DNA of 64,000 nt from Kribbella antiqua (GCF_004345665.1 NZ_SLWR01000005.1:248001-312000), one strand, 5' to 3'; positions 8,461-17,093 are shown, counted from the stretch's first letter. Made by a program: numbers and translations. The notes: a model not told the origin generated them from the letters alone.

Positions 8461-9335
8461 TGCCCCTCCCACCGCGGGCTGTGCTGGTGCATCGGGCAAC
8501 CGAGCTCACCGAGCTCGTCGCCCGGCACGGCACCCGGCAGCAGGCCGGCTTCTTCCTGGCCGGCCGGGGCCGGGACCTGGCCGAGCTGGATGCCAGACAC
8601 CAGGCACAGCAGGAGGCGCTGGCCACGGTGTCGGCCGCGATCCCGCTGGACTGGCGCCGTGCTGTTGCCGAGCGCAACGATCTGGACCGGTTCGGGTTCG
8701 GGCCGGAGGACGTGGTGATCGCGGTCGGCCAGGACGGGCTGGTCGCGAATGTGGCGAAGTACCTGGATGGTCAGCCGGTGATCGGGATCAACCCGGAGCC
8801 GGCGCGGAATCCCGGCGTACTGGTTCCGCATGAGCCGGCCGCGATTGCCGACTTGCTGGCTGTGTCGCAGGTGGTCGAACGCACGATGGTTGCCGCTAGC
8901 ACCGATGACGGGCAACAACTCATTGCCTTGAACGAGGTGTACATCGGTCACCGGACACATCAGTCGGCGCGCTATCGGCTCAGCTCGCCGGACAGTCTGG
9001 CGGAGCGTCAGTCCTCGTCAGGCATCCTGGTCGGGACCGGCACGGGTTCGACTGGGTGGTGCCGATCGGCTTGGCAGGAACGCCGTAGCCCATTGGCACT
9101 GCCTTCGCCGACGGATCCCTTGCTGTGCTGGTTCGTTCGTGAGGCGTGGCCGTCACCGGCGACCGGGACCGACAACACCGAAGGGCTGGTGAAGGCGCCG
9201 GACACGTTGACGATCCTGGCCGAGTCGGACCTTGTCGTGTTCGGGGACGGCATGGAGTCCGACACCTTGAGCGTGAGTTGGGGTCAGCGAGTCGAGGTGG
9301 GCGTCGCGCCGGTCAAGCTGCATCTCGTTGTCTAG
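8460..9335 (+). CDS. NAD-kinase-like protein, divergent
   Basis: A 291-residue protein with the ATP-NAD kinase motifs in order: a GGDG-type loop altered to GQDG at 90-93 (the catalytic D92 kept), the NE/D motif as LNEVYI (N158-E159), and the glycine-rich GTGTGSTGW at 192-200 replacing the usual TPTGSTAY. The first 80 residues match nothing I recognise. It may phosphorylate NAD(H) or a related molecule; altered loops leave the substrate open. The start overlaps the SPFH stop (TGATG), and the end overlaps the convergent Tat-signal protein by 23 nt. Placement behind a NUDIX-type regulator supports a role in NAD metabolism. Confidence 0.8.
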   Translation: MPLPPRAVLVHRATELTELVARHGTRQQAGFFLAGRGRDLAELDARHQAQQEALATVSAAIPLDWRRAVAERNDLDRFGFGPEDVVIAVGQDGLVANVAKYLDGQPVIGINPEPARNPGVLVPHEPAAIADLLAVSQVVERTMVAASTDDGQQLIALNEVYIGHRTHQSARYRLSSPDSLAERQSSSGILVGTGTGSTGWCRSAWQERRSPLALPSPTDPLLCWFVREAWPSPATGTDNTEGLVKAPDTLTILAESDLVVFGDGMESDTLSVSWGQRVEVGVAPVKLHLVV

Positions 9336-10140
9336 TCGTTGAGTGCCAGGCGGAGTACAACCGGCGCGCTGAGCCGCCGATCGGGCCGACTGCGGAGAAG
9401 ATGTCGCCGCGGCTGGCTGGCCGGGCTGTGTCGATTGCGTTGACCGCCTGCTCGGGGCTGTCGATGGTCGAGGAGCAAACGTCGAGGATGTAGTCAGGCA
9501 CCTGGAGCTTCGGATCCACGCAGCCGACCAGCGGTACGCCGACCGCCGCCACGATCGGGAACACCGTGCCGGGGATGCCGACCGCGCACTCCGCCGTCGC
9601 CGACTCCGGGACTGATCCCAGCGCGCTGATCTCGTACTGCTCCCACAGCTTGCGGTCCTCACGCGGATGCAGGCCGACCACGATGTGCTTGCCCGCGGCC
9701 TCCAACTTCGCAGCGGCATCCAGCAACAGCTGCGTCCCCGGAGCCGCGTCGCCGGTCGGGTCAGGCCGCGTGACGCTCGTCAATACCAGCACCCGATCGG
9801 CCTGCGGCGTGTACTCCGGCAGATCATCCGTCTGCGCCGAGCCGACCATGCGCACATGGTGCTTCCAGCCCAGGTACGACGCGAATACCGCGGACTCAGC
9901 CGGCGACGCAGCAGTCACCAACTCGAGCCGAGACCGATCCGGCACCACCTGCACCAACTCCCACCCCCGCCGCGCAGCCTCAACCAACAACGGCTTCGCG
10001 TGATAAGTCCCCCACGGCTCATTAGTAGCCAACAAAACCCGAGTCCGCCGAGGCCGTGCACCAAACGAAAGCCCCGGAGTGGCCGCCAGCCCAACCCCAA
10101 CCGCCCCGGCCTTCAGCACCGTCCGCCGCGTCATCACCAT
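9313..10140 (-). CDS. Twin-arginine exported protein of unknown function
   Basis: A 275-residue protein with a clear Tat signal, MTRRTVLKAGAVGVGLAATPG, near residues 3-23. The mature part alternates beta and alpha segments (VLLATNEPWGTYHAKPLL, RVLVLTSVTRP, HIVVGLHPREDRKLWEQYEI), which recalls the two-domain fold of glycosyltransferase-like or CDP-glycerol-transferase-like proteins, but no diagnostic motif is present and I cannot name an activity. The end overlaps the convergent NAD-kinase-like gene by 23 nt. Confidence 0.72.
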   Translation of the reverse strand: MVMTRRTVLKAGAVGVGLAATPGLSFGARPRRTRVLLATNEPWGTYHAKPLLVEAARRGWELVQVVPDRSRLELVTAASPAESAVFASYLGWKHHVRMVGSAQTDDLPEYTPQADRVLVLTSVTRPDPTGDAAPGTQLLLDAAAKLEAAGKHIVVGLHPREDRKLWEQYEISALGSVPESATAECAVGIPGTVFPIVAAVGVPLVGCVDPKLQVPDYILDVCSSTIDSPEQAVNAIDTARPASRGDIFSAVGPIGGSARRLYSAWHSTTRQRDAA

Positions 10141-10315
10141 GCCGCGACCCTAGATTGCCCAAGGCACCCACACGTGAACTTCTCTTGAAAACTAGATCTC
10201 CTGCATCGCTGCAGCTCCCCGGTGACGACGGCCAGTTCGTCATCACCTACACGCCCTCCGACCCCACCACCCAGGCCGCTCTAGAGACGCTGCTAGCGAC
10301 CGAGCGAAGGTTTGG

Positions 10316-10373
10316 GGAGGGTTTCTCGTCGTATCCGCCAGAAACCCTCCGAGAATCACGCGAAAACCCTCCC
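10316..10373. repeat. Dispersed intergenic hairpin element, copy A
   Basis: GGAGGGTTTCT (10316-10326) and AGAAACCCTCC (10340-10350) are perfect complements around a 13-nt loop containing TATCCG. After a 12-nt spacer comes a further AAAACCCTCCC (10363-10373). The same layout with the same spacings recurs at 57893-57949. On the minus strand the element lies 3 nt beyond the stop codon of the GNAT gene. Confidence 0.85.
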
Positions 10374-10376
10374 ACG

Positions 10377-10937
10377 TCACCCCGGTGAGAAGGTGAGCTC
10401 GGCGTAGGTGGCAGAGGCCGCCCGCTGGCCGAGCCACTGCTCGGCGTCCCAGGCGTGGAACCGCTCTACCTCCGTGAACCCCAGTTTTGCCGCGAGGCGC
10501 ATCGAGCCGACGTTGGCGGTTTGGGTATGGAGCACCACTGGCTCGCCGGGAAGGACGCGGTCGAACCAGTCGAGTGCCGCCGCGCAGGCCTCGGCGGCGT
10601 ACCCGAATCCCCACGCCCGCGGCAGGAACAGGTAACCGAGATCGGCCTTCCCCGCCGCGGCCGGGCGACCGTGCTCCGTTGCTCTCCTGAGCAGGACCTG
10701 GCCGATCATCGCCCCGTCGAGATCCACGACGAAACTCCCGGGCCACTGCCCGGGCACCCTGGGCATCTCGCGTTCAAGCTCGTCACGCGGCCGAGGGCCG
10801 CCGAGGTAGGTGTGCACCTCTGGCGACGCCTGCAGCTCGATGAACGCCGAACGGTCCCGGGCCTCGGACGCACGCAGCACGAGCCGCTCGGTCCGGATCG
10901 GTTCAGGCGGCCAGGCGACGGGTCCGAGGTCTGTCAT
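10377..10937 (-). CDS. GNAT-family N-acetyltransferase, RimJ/RimL-like
   Basis: A 186-residue acetyltransferase of the RimJ/RimL type. The family opening IRTERLVLRASEARD is at 15-29, the acetyl-CoA-binding region is around GYLFLPRAWGFGYAAEACAA and the closing strand NVGSMRLAAKLGFTEVERF is typical. It transfers an acetyl group from acetyl-CoA to an amine; in this subgroup protein N-termini, antibiotics and small molecules are all known substrates, so the target is open. The dispersed hairpin element lies immediately 3' of the stop. Confidence 0.87.
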   Translation of the reverse strand: MTDLGPVAWPPEPIRTERLVLRASEARDRSAFIELQASPEVHTYLGGPRPRDELEREMPRVPGQWPGSFVVDLDGAMIGQVLLRRATEHGRPAAAGKADLGYLFLPRAWGFGYAAEACAAALDWFDRVLPGEPVVLHTQTANVGSMRLAAKLGFTEVERFHAWDAEQWLGQRAASATYAELTFSPG

Positions 10938-10969
10938 GCCGGCCAGCTAATCAGCGAGTCAGGCGGCTC

Positions 10970-11275
10970 TTACCGGTGGGGCCCCAGGAGGTGCTTCCTG
11001 GCCGGGGCGAGCCGGGCGGGGACGGTCAATTCCCCGCACCCCATGGACAGCCTCACCATCCACGGAGATCCTGTCGGCACCACCCGGGGCCCACCCTGTG
11101 ATCCGGGGGCCCGTCCGCCATGGGCGGAAGCGGACCGGGCACACGCCGGATCAGCCGGCACGATGACCAGGGCGGCGGTCATCGCACCAAGGCGGATGGA
11201 AGGAGGCAGCCTTCCGGGAAGGCTGGGGACGGCAGCACCGAAGCGGGCGGCGGCGTGGAGCGGAACCGGTCGCAT
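10970..11275 (-). pseudogene. Truncated secreted trypsin-like (S1) protease gene
   Basis: A 101-residue ORF with an excellent ribosome site (GAGGAGGAGAG) before ATG. It has a long signal-peptide-like region (LGAMTAALVIVPADPACA) and then PWMVRLSMGCG, which matches the start of mature actinobacterial trypsins of the chymotrypsin family. The match stops right after GCG: the segment that should carry the catalytic histidine (TAAHC) and everything after it are missing, and the frame ends in unrelated sequence. It is read as a gene truncated at its 3' end. Expression of a short secreted peptide cannot be excluded because the 5' signals are intact. Confidence 0.6.
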
Positions 11276-11430
11276 CGGACTCTCCTCCTCATCGGCCTCA
11301 CGATGGAGATGCACAGTTTGTACACCCTCCGGCACAGCCGGTGATGGCACGGGAGTGCGAGGGCACCAACCCGCCGGGATCGAGACCCAACCGAAACGGG
11401 CTCCGCTGACGAGACAGCCAACTCAGGCCA

Positions 11431-11493
11431 GAATTGGAACAGCAGCCCGGCGGCGCTCAGGTGGTCCGTCGCCGGGCTGCTGGACCTCAATTC
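11431..11493. other. Long imperfect hairpin in a divergent intergenic region
   Basis: The 400 nt between the trypsin remnant (start 11275) and the regulator (start 11677) hold no gene. Within it CAGCAGCCCGGCG (11440-11452) pairs with CGCCGGGCTGCTG (11470-11482), and the outer arms GAATTG and CAATTC (11431-11436, 11488-11493) extend the stem. There is no T tract. As it lies between divergent genes it is not an obvious terminator for either. Confidence 0.6.
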
Positions 11494-11676
11494 TCGCTCA
11501 CGACTGCGCGGAAATGGTGGCCAGATGGTGACACGGCACAAGAATGCTGACAGGACAACAAATATCGCTGCATGCATTCAGGACGACACGGACAGTGCAG
11601 ACCGGACTGGACCGGCGCCCGTAGGCTGGAAGGGCGGTAGCGGACGGTGACCGCGGTTGGAAGGGAGGGGCGAGTT

Positions 11677-12666
11677 GTGAGGCAGACGGACACGGAGCGT
11701 GCCGACCACCTGAAGGTGCTCGGGCTCAGCAACGACGAGATCAAGGTCTACCAGCACCTGCTGCGGACCGGCCCGTCGTCGGTCACCGAGCTGGACGAGG
11801 CGGTCCCCGACCGGGAAGCCACCATCGACGCAACCCTGAGCGGTCTGGTGCAGGTGGGTCTGGCCCGGCGCTCGGGCTCCGACCACTCCCGGTTCCTGCC
11901 GGTGCCACCGGACGCCGGCCTCGAGGCGATGACCCTGCGCCGCGAGTCGGAGCTGAAGCAGGCCCGGATCGAGGTGCTGAACGCGTACGACGAATTCCGC
12001 CGTACCGTCTACAACGAGTCGACCACGCACCTGATCGAGGTCGTCACCGGCAGCGCGATCGTGGAGCGGATCCACCAGATCAAGGGCGGCGCGCAGCGGG
12101 AGATCCTGGCCATCGACTCCCCGCCGTACTACATCGGCGGGCCGAACCAGGAGGAGATCGACCACCTCAAGCGCGGCGTCTCCTACCGGGTCGTCTACTC
12201 GCCGGAGTCGGTCGAGGTGCCGGGCTACCTGACCGAGAACATCCTGCCCTGCGTCGAGGCCGGTGAGCAGGCCCGCGTGCTGCCCGACGTACCGGCGAAG
12301 CTGACCATCATCGACGGCTCGATCGCGTTCGTGTCGATGTCGGTGCGCGACACCGATGTGAACCGGTCGCTGCTGATCATCCGGCCGAGCAGCCTGCTGA
12401 CCGCGCTGATCGGGATGTTCGAGCTGTGCTGGCGCAACGCCCTGCCGCTGCATGCCTCGGTCGGCACCGAGGACGACCGGCTCGAACCGATCGAACGCCG
12501 TCTGCTCGCCCTGCTCGCCACCGGCGCGGCCGACGACACCATCGCCCGTACGCTCGGCATCAGCCGGCGGACGTTCTTCCGCTACCTCGAGCGCCTGATG
12601 AACCGCACCGGCGCCAGCACCCGCTTCCAGCTCGCCCTCCACGCCGCCCGGGAGAACTGGCTCTGA
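11677..12666 (+). CDS. TrmB/LuxR-type transcriptional regulator
   Basis: A 329-residue regulator. The N-terminus (LKVLGLSNDEIKVYQHLLRTG and the following helices) is a TrmB-like winged helix, the middle is a TrmB effector-type region (residues about 110-245), and the C-terminus RLLALLATGAADDTIARTLGISRRTFFRYLERLM is a LuxR-type HTH. This two-HTH architecture is common in actinobacteria, often linked to secondary metabolism or development. A GTG at 11677 is chosen because GGGAGGGG stands 5-6 nt upstream; a GTG 30 nt earlier is possible. It is convergent with asd across a shared terminator. Confidence 0.85.
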   Translation: MRQTDTERADHLKVLGLSNDEIKVYQHLLRTGPSSVTELDEAVPDREATIDATLSGLVQVGLARRSGSDHSRFLPVPPDAGLEAMTLRRESELKQARIEVLNAYDEFRRTVYNESTTHLIEVVTGSAIVERIHQIKGGAQREILAIDSPPYYIGGPNQEEIDHLKRGVSYRVVYSPESVEVPGYLTENILPCVEAGEQARVLPDVPAKLTIIDGSIAFVSMSVRDTDVNRSLLIIRPSSLLTALIGMFELCWRNALPLHASVGTEDDRLEPIERRLLALLATGAADDTIARTLGISRRTFFRYLERLMNRTGASTRFQLALHAARENWL

Positions 12667-12682
12667 CAGTTGCCTGAGACAA

Positions 12683-12716
12683 TCAAGGGCTCCCGGCACA
12701 CGCCGGGAGCCCTTGA
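12683..12716. terminator. Bidirectional terminator between regulator and asd
   Basis: TCAAGGGCTCCCGGC and its exact complement form a 15-bp stem with a 4-nt loop (acac). It lies 17 nt after the TrmB/LuxR regulator stop and 12 nt beyond the asd stop on the other strand. Confidence 0.9.
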
Positions 12717-12727
12717 TGTACAGGTAT

Positions 12728-13834
12728 TCAGGACTTCGCCGCGATGAACTCCTTGGCGACGACCTCGGCGATCTGCGCGGTGTTCAGGGCAGCGCCCTTG
12801 CGCAGGTTGTCGCCGCAGACGAACAGCTCCAGCGCGTGCGGGTCGTCCAGCGACTTGCGGATCCGGCCGACCCAGGTCGGGTCGGTGCCGACCACGTCGG
12901 CCGGCGTCGGGAACTCGCCCTCGGCCGGGTTGTCGAACAGCAGCACGCCAGGCGCGTCCCGCAGTACCTCACGGGCCTCGTCGGCGTCGACCTCCTGGGT
13001 GAACCGCGCGTGCACCGACAACGAGTGCGTGGTGACGACCGGCACCCGGACGCAGGTCGCGGACACCTTCAGGTCGGGCAGGCCGAGGATCTTCCGCGAC
13101 TCATTGCGGACCTTCAGCTCCTCCGACGACCAGCCGTCGTCCTTCAGCGACCCGGCCCACGGTACGACGTTCAGCGCCAGCGGAGCCGGGAACGGACCGA
13201 GCGCGTTGCCGATCACCCGCCGTACGTCGCCGGGCGTCGTACCCAGCTCACGATTGCCGGCCACCTTCATCAGCTGGTCGTAGAGCGCGTCGATACCGTC
13301 CTGCCCGGCGCCGGAGGCGGCCTGGTACGACGCGACGACCAGCTGCTCGAGCTCGTAGCGGTGGTGCAGCGCACCCATCGCCACGATCATCGACAGGGTC
13401 GTGCAGTTCGGGTTCGAGATGATGCCCTTCGGCCGGTTCCGGGCCGCCTCGGCGTTCACCTCGGGCACCACCAGCGGGACGTCCGGGTCCATCCGGAAAG
13501 CGCCGGAGTTGTCCACCACCACGGCGCCCTTGGCGGCCGCGATCGGGGCCCACTGCGCGGACACCTCGTCCGGCACGTCGAACATCGCCACGTCGATCCC
13601 GTCGAAGGCGTCGTCGCTGATCGCGATCACCTCGACCTCCTCGCCGCGGACCTTCAGCCGCTTCCCCGCGGAGCGCTCGGACGCGATCAGCCGGATCTCT
13701 CCCCAGACGTTCTCCCGGGTCGAGAGCAGGGCCAGCATCACCGACCCGACGGCGCCGGTCGCGCCGACCACCGCCAGCGAGGGCAGGCCCGTCCGGTCCT
13801 CGATCGTGTTCTCCACAGCGCTCACAGGGGTCAC
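12728..13834 (-). CDS. asd: Aspartate-semialdehyde dehydrogenase
   Basis: Asd reduces aspartyl-phosphate to aspartate semialdehyde with NADPH, the branch point to lysine, diaminopimelate, methionine and threonine. The NADP-binding loop [13 protein letters not shown], the catalytic cysteine in [10 protein letters not shown] and the [11 protein letters not shown] segment are all visible. The GTG start at 13834 overlaps the ask stop (GTGA) and has GGAGG about 12 nt upstream, giving 368 residues. The frame remains open further upstream through ask, but that extension has no family similarity. Operon ask-asd, as in mycobacteria and corynebacteria. Confidence 0.95.
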   Translation of the reverse strand: MTPVSAVENTIEDRTGLPSLAVVGATGAVGSVMLALLSTRENVWGEIRLIASERSAGKRLKVRGEEVEVIAISDDAFDGIDVAMFDVPDEVSAQWAPIAAAKGAVVVDNSGAFRMDPDVPLVVPEVNAEAARNRPKGIISNPNCTTLSMIVAMGALHHRYELEQLVVASYQAASGAGQDGIDALYDQLMKVAGNRELGTTPGDVRRVIGNALGPFPAPLALNVVPWAGSLKDDGWSSEELKVRNESRKILGLPDLKVSATCVRVPVVTTHSLSVHARFTQEVDADEAREVLRDAPGVLLFDNPAEGEFPTPADVVGTDPTWVGRIRKSLDDPHALELFVCGDNLRKGAALNTAQIAEVVAKEFIAAKS

Positions 13835-14352
13835 CGTCCCGTTCCTCCGTACACGACAGCCTGGGTGTGCTCGTCGTCCAGGTCGAATGCGGTGTGCGCC
13901 GCGGTCACGGCGGCGTCCACCAGGTTCTCGTCCACGACCACCGAGATCCGGATCTCCGAGGTGGAGATCATCTCGATGTTCACGCCGGCGTCGGCGAGCG
14001 CGGAGAAGAACTTCGCGGAAACGCCCGGGTGAGAGCGCATCCCGACTCCGACGACCGAGACCTTGCCGATCTGGTCGTCGTACAGCAACTGCTCGTAGCC
14101 GACCTCGTCCTTGGTCCGGGCCAGGGCGGACATCGCCCGGGCGCCGTCGGCGCGGGGCAGCGTGAAGGAGATGTCGGTACGGCCGGTGGCGACCGCCGAC
14201 ACGTTCTGCACGATCATGTCGATGTTCGTGTCGGCGCCGGCGACCGTCTCGAAGATCCGGGCCGCCTCGCCCGGCTTGTCCGGTACGCCGACGACGGTGA
14301 TCTTGGCCTCGTTGCGGTCCTGGACCACGCCGGAGATGATCGCCTGTTCCAT
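13831..14352 (-). other. Probable internal translation start: aspartate kinase beta subunit
   Basis: The in-frame ATG at 14352 ([20 protein letters not shown]) is preceded by AAGGA with suitable spacing and sits exactly where corynebacterial lysC begins its separately translated beta subunit. Translation from here gives 173 residues containing only the two ACT domains. An alpha2-beta2 enzyme is therefore likely. Confidence 0.65.
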
Positions 14353-15099
14353 CTGATTCAGTTCCTTCGCATCGACGACCCAGGTGCCTTCCTTCTGCGA
14401 GAAGGAGGAGCGCACATGGACAGGGACGTTGTAGCGCCGCGCGTACTCGACGCAGCGCAGGTGCAGCACCTTGGCACCACAAGCGGCCATCTCGAGCATC
14501 TCCTCGTAGGAAATTCTCGGGATGTGCTTCGCGGCCGGCACGATCCGCGGGTCCGCGGTGAAGATGCCGTCCACGTCGGTGTAGATCTCGCAGTAGTTCG
14601 CCTCCAGCGCGGCGGCCAGCGCGACCGCGGTGGTGTCGGAGGCGCCGCGGCCCATCGTGGTGATGTCCTTGGTGTCCTGGGCGACGCCCTGGAACCCGGC
14701 CACGATCGCGATGTGACCCTCGCCGAGGGCCTCCTCGATCCGGCCCGGGGTGATGTCGATGATCCGGGCGTTGCCGTGCGCGGAGGTGGTGATCACGCCG
14801 GCCTGCGAGCCGGTGAAGGAGCGGGCCTCGTAGCCGAGGTTCGCGATCGCCATCGCCAGCAGCGCGGCGGAGATCCGCTCACCCGAGGTGAGCAGCATGT
14901 CCAGCTCGCGCGGTGGCGGCAGGGGCGAAACCTGCTGGGCGAGGTCCATCAGTTCGTCGGTGGTGTCGCCCATGGCCGAAATGACCACCACCACGTCGTT
15001 TCCGGCCTTCTTCGTCGCGACGATCCGTTGGGCCACGCGCTTGATGCTTTCGGCGTCAGCGACCGAAGAACCGCCGTACTTGTGCACGACGCGTCCCAC
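13831..15099 (-). CDS. lysC: Aspartate kinase
   Basis: Phosphorylates aspartate, the first and feedback-controlled step of the aspartate family pathway. The 422-residue chain has the amino-acid kinase domain (KYGGSS at 8-13, [26 protein letters not shown]) and two C-terminal ACT domains ([18 protein letters not shown] and [19 protein letters not shown]) that bind lysine and threonine in relatives. The GTG start has GAGGAG 9 nt upstream. The stop overlaps asd by 4 nt. An internal ATG with its own ribosome site marks a probable beta subunit, as known in Corynebacterium and Bacillus. Confidence 0.96.
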   Translation of the reverse strand: MGRVVHKYGGSSVADAESIKRVAQRIVATKKAGNDVVVVISAMGDTTDELMDLAQQVSPLPPPRELDMLLTSGERISAALLAMAIANLGYEARSFTGSQAGVITTSAHGNARIIDITPGRIEEALGEGHIAIVAGFQGVAQDTKDITTMGRGASDTTAVALAAALEANYCEIYTDVDGIFTADPRIVPAAKHIPRISYEEMLEMAACGAKVLHLRCVEYARRYNVPVHVRSSFSQKEGTWVVDAKELNQMEQAIISGVVQDRNEAKITVVGVPDKPGEAARIFETVAGADTNIDMIVQNVSAVATGRTDISFTLPRADGARAMSALARTKDEVGYEQLLYDDQIGKVSVVGVGMRSHPGVSAKFFSALADAGVNIEMISTSEIRISVVVDENLVDAAVTAAHTAFDLDDEHTQAVVYGGTGR

Positions 15100-15359
15100 A
15101 GCTGTGTCTCCTCAAACCACTGGTTGCGGTACGCCGTGCGGCGTTGCACCAGGCGTAGTCTCGGGCTTCATTCTAGCCGTGACTTGTTCGTTGCCTACCC
15201 GCTGACCAGCACCCGGGCCTCCTGTCCGGCCAAGCGGTGGTCCGACGGAAGGTTCCACGGCGGCCGATCGAGCGGGCCGGAAACCCTCCGGCGCCTCGGT
15301 TGAAACCTTTCGCCCGGCGGCTGCATCTGGATTGGTGAGGACATCCAGAGGAGCTTCGA

Positions 15360-15926
15360 ATGCGCAACATCATCGCCAGGCTGCACATGTCGAGTGACGG
15401 CATCGTGGAGCGGCTGGACCGGTGGCTGCCCGTTCCCGACGATTTGGTGACCGGCACCGAGACAGTCCTGGTCGGACGGAAGACGTACAACGCCCTGGCT
15501 CCGGAAGCGGCCCGCAAGCTCGTGGTCGCGAGCCGGCCGGTGATGCTTCAGCCGAACTCCGAAGTCCTGATCGGCGATCCGGCCCGGGTGCTGCGGGCGC
15601 TCAAACAGGTGCCAGGCGACGATCTGTACGTCGTCGGGAGCGTGACGCTGGTTCGGTCGTTGCTGCGGTGGAGGCTTCTCGACGAGGTGTCGCTGGTCAT
15701 CCACCCGGTCGTGGCGGGCTTCGGTGAGCCGTTGTTCGAGGATCGGCTGCGGTTGATCTCGATGTGCGCAGGGCCCGGCGGGGTAGTCGAGGCGTCGTAC
15801 CGGGTGAACTACGCGGCGACCGCGACCTCTTCCAGGTCCGCGGACTCGGCGGGCCGGTGGGGCGGGACGTGGAGCAGCGACAGCGTCGCGAGCGTCCCCA
15901 AGACGGCCATCAGAACCCACGCGTAG
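15360..15926 (+). CDS. Dihydrofolate-reductase-like (RibD C-terminal) family protein
   Basis: A 188-residue protein of the RibD-C/DHFR-like family, probably an NADPH-dependent reductase. Typical segments are MRNIIARLHMSSDG at the start, ETVLVGRKTYNAL, the GDDLYVVGSVTLVRSLLRWRLLDEVSLVIHPVVAG core and the final GEPLFEDRLRL strand. GAGGAG lies 7 nt before the ATG. The family domain ends near YRVNY; the last 40 or so residues overlap the convergent MFS gene by 118 nt and look like a read-through tail after loss of the original stop. Confidence 0.82.
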   Translation: MRNIIARLHMSSDGIVERLDRWLPVPDDLVTGTETVLVGRKTYNALAPEAARKLVVASRPVMLQPNSEVLIGDPARVLRALKQVPGDDLYVVGSVTLVRSLLRWRLLDEVSLVIHPVVAGFGEPLFEDRLRLISMCAGPGGVVEASYRVNYAATATSSRSADSAGRWGGTWSSDSVASVPKTAIRTHA

Positions 15927-17029
15927 CGGACGCCGAAGGTCTCGACCACGACACCGGCGACCGCGGAGCCCACGGCCGAACCGATCATGCCGCCGCCGAG
16001 CAGCCAGCCGAAGATCTCGGTCCGCGCCGAGGCCGGCGTCAGGACGCCCAGCCGCTCGAAGATCGCGCCGACCGTCGGTGCGATCAGGCACCCGGAAACG
16101 AACAGCATCACCGACAGCGCGACCACGGACGAGGTGGCGAACACGCAGGCGACGAAGCCGATTGTCATCGCCAGCATCCGGCGCCAGGCGTAGGAGTCGC
16201 GGCGGCCGGGCAGCGCCCCGCCGACGAGGCCGCCGATCAGGCTGCCGAGCGCGGCCACCATCTCCAGCAAACCCGCGATCACGCGGTTGCCGTGATGGTC
16301 GGCGAACGCGACGATCCCGAGCGACATCGACGCGAAACCCATCACACAGCAGGCGAAGGCGAACAACAGCGCGAACCGGTGCCGATCGAAGACCAACTGC
16401 GCCACGGTCGGCCGCTCGGTGTGGACCTCGTTGTGCTGTTCCGGCTGTTGTTGCTTGAGGCCGAACCACCAGATGGTCGCGGCGGCGGTCACGGCACATG
16501 CCAGCAGACCTGCGCGCGGACTGGCGAAGCTGACCACGAGCGCGCCAGCCATCGGGCCGACGACGAACAGGAGTTCCTGCGCGGTCGCATCGAGCGCATA
16601 GATCACGCGCAACCGCGAGCCCTGCACCAGCCTCGGCCACCCGGCCCGCAGGGACTGCGTGATCGGGGCGGCGAACATACCGGTCAGCACCGCCGCGACC
16701 GGCAGGACCCGAAACCAGCTGTAGGGCAGGAGCGCGGTGACGGCCATCAGCACAGCCCAGGCCGTGCCGGTGCAGATCAGGACCCAGCGAGCCCCCTTCC
16801 GGTCCGCGAGCCGTGACCAGACGACATAGGCGACCGCCGTGCCGACGGCGTACGAACCGGCGACCACACCGGCCCAGCCGAAGTTGCCAGCGGCATCCTT
16901 GGCCAGGAACGACAACGGCACCATCGTCGCCATGACGGGCAACCGCGCGATCAGAGCCGACGCCAGCAGGGCCATCACACCGTGGGTCTTCCAGAGCTCG
17001 CGGTACGCCGTCAGGTCCATAGGTTGCAT
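15809..17029 (-). CDS. Major facilitator superfamily transporter
   Basis: A 406-residue transporter with about 12 membrane segments in the usual two bundles of six, separated by the hydrophilic loop GLKQQQPEQHNEVHTERP near the middle. The loop after helix 2, SRLADRKGARWVL, matches the MFS DRxGRR-type motif. The general type is a drug or metabolite exporter, substrate unknown. A start 9 nt later (MDLTAY) is equally possible. The 3' end overlaps the convergent DHFR-like gene. Confidence 0.87.
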   Translation of the reverse strand: MQPMDLTAYRELWKTHGVMALLASALIARLPVMATMVPLSFLAKDAAGNFGWAGVVAGSYAVGTAVAYVVWSRLADRKGARWVLICTGTAWAVLMAVTALLPYSWFRVLPVAAVLTGMFAAPITQSLRAGWPRLVQGSRLRVIYALDATAQELLFVVGPMAGALVVSFASPRAGLLACAVTAAATIWWFGLKQQQPEQHNEVHTERPTVAQLVFDRHRFALLFAFACCVMGFASMSLGIVAFADHHGNRVIAGLLEMVAALGSLIGGLVGGALPGRRDSYAWRRMLAMTIGFVACVFATSSVVALSVMLFVSGCLIAPTVGAIFERLGVLTPASARTEIFGWLLGGGMIGSAVGSAVAGVVVETFGVRYAWVLMAVLGTLATLSLLHVPPHRPAESADLEEVAVAA

Positions 17030-17093
17030 TCTGTCCTGACATATCGAGGCGGCGCCTCGGGATTTCTCCCTATCTTGGTGTCGGTCGACTATG

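Noticed and set aside
12728..14482. asd read as a 584-residue protein
   Set aside because: The upstream part of the open frame lies antiparallel-independent within ask in another frame; the family start is the GTG at 13834.
15281..15295. Third copy of the hairpin element near 15.28 kb (GGAAACCCTCCGG)
   Set aside because: Only the AAACCCTCC half is present; the complementary arm, TATCCG loop and AAAACCCTCCC block are missing.
13867..15303. A 478-codon plus-strand frame antisense to ask
   Set aside because: The minus strand encodes a clear aspartate kinase in this region; the opposite frame is low-complexity and unrelated to known proteins.
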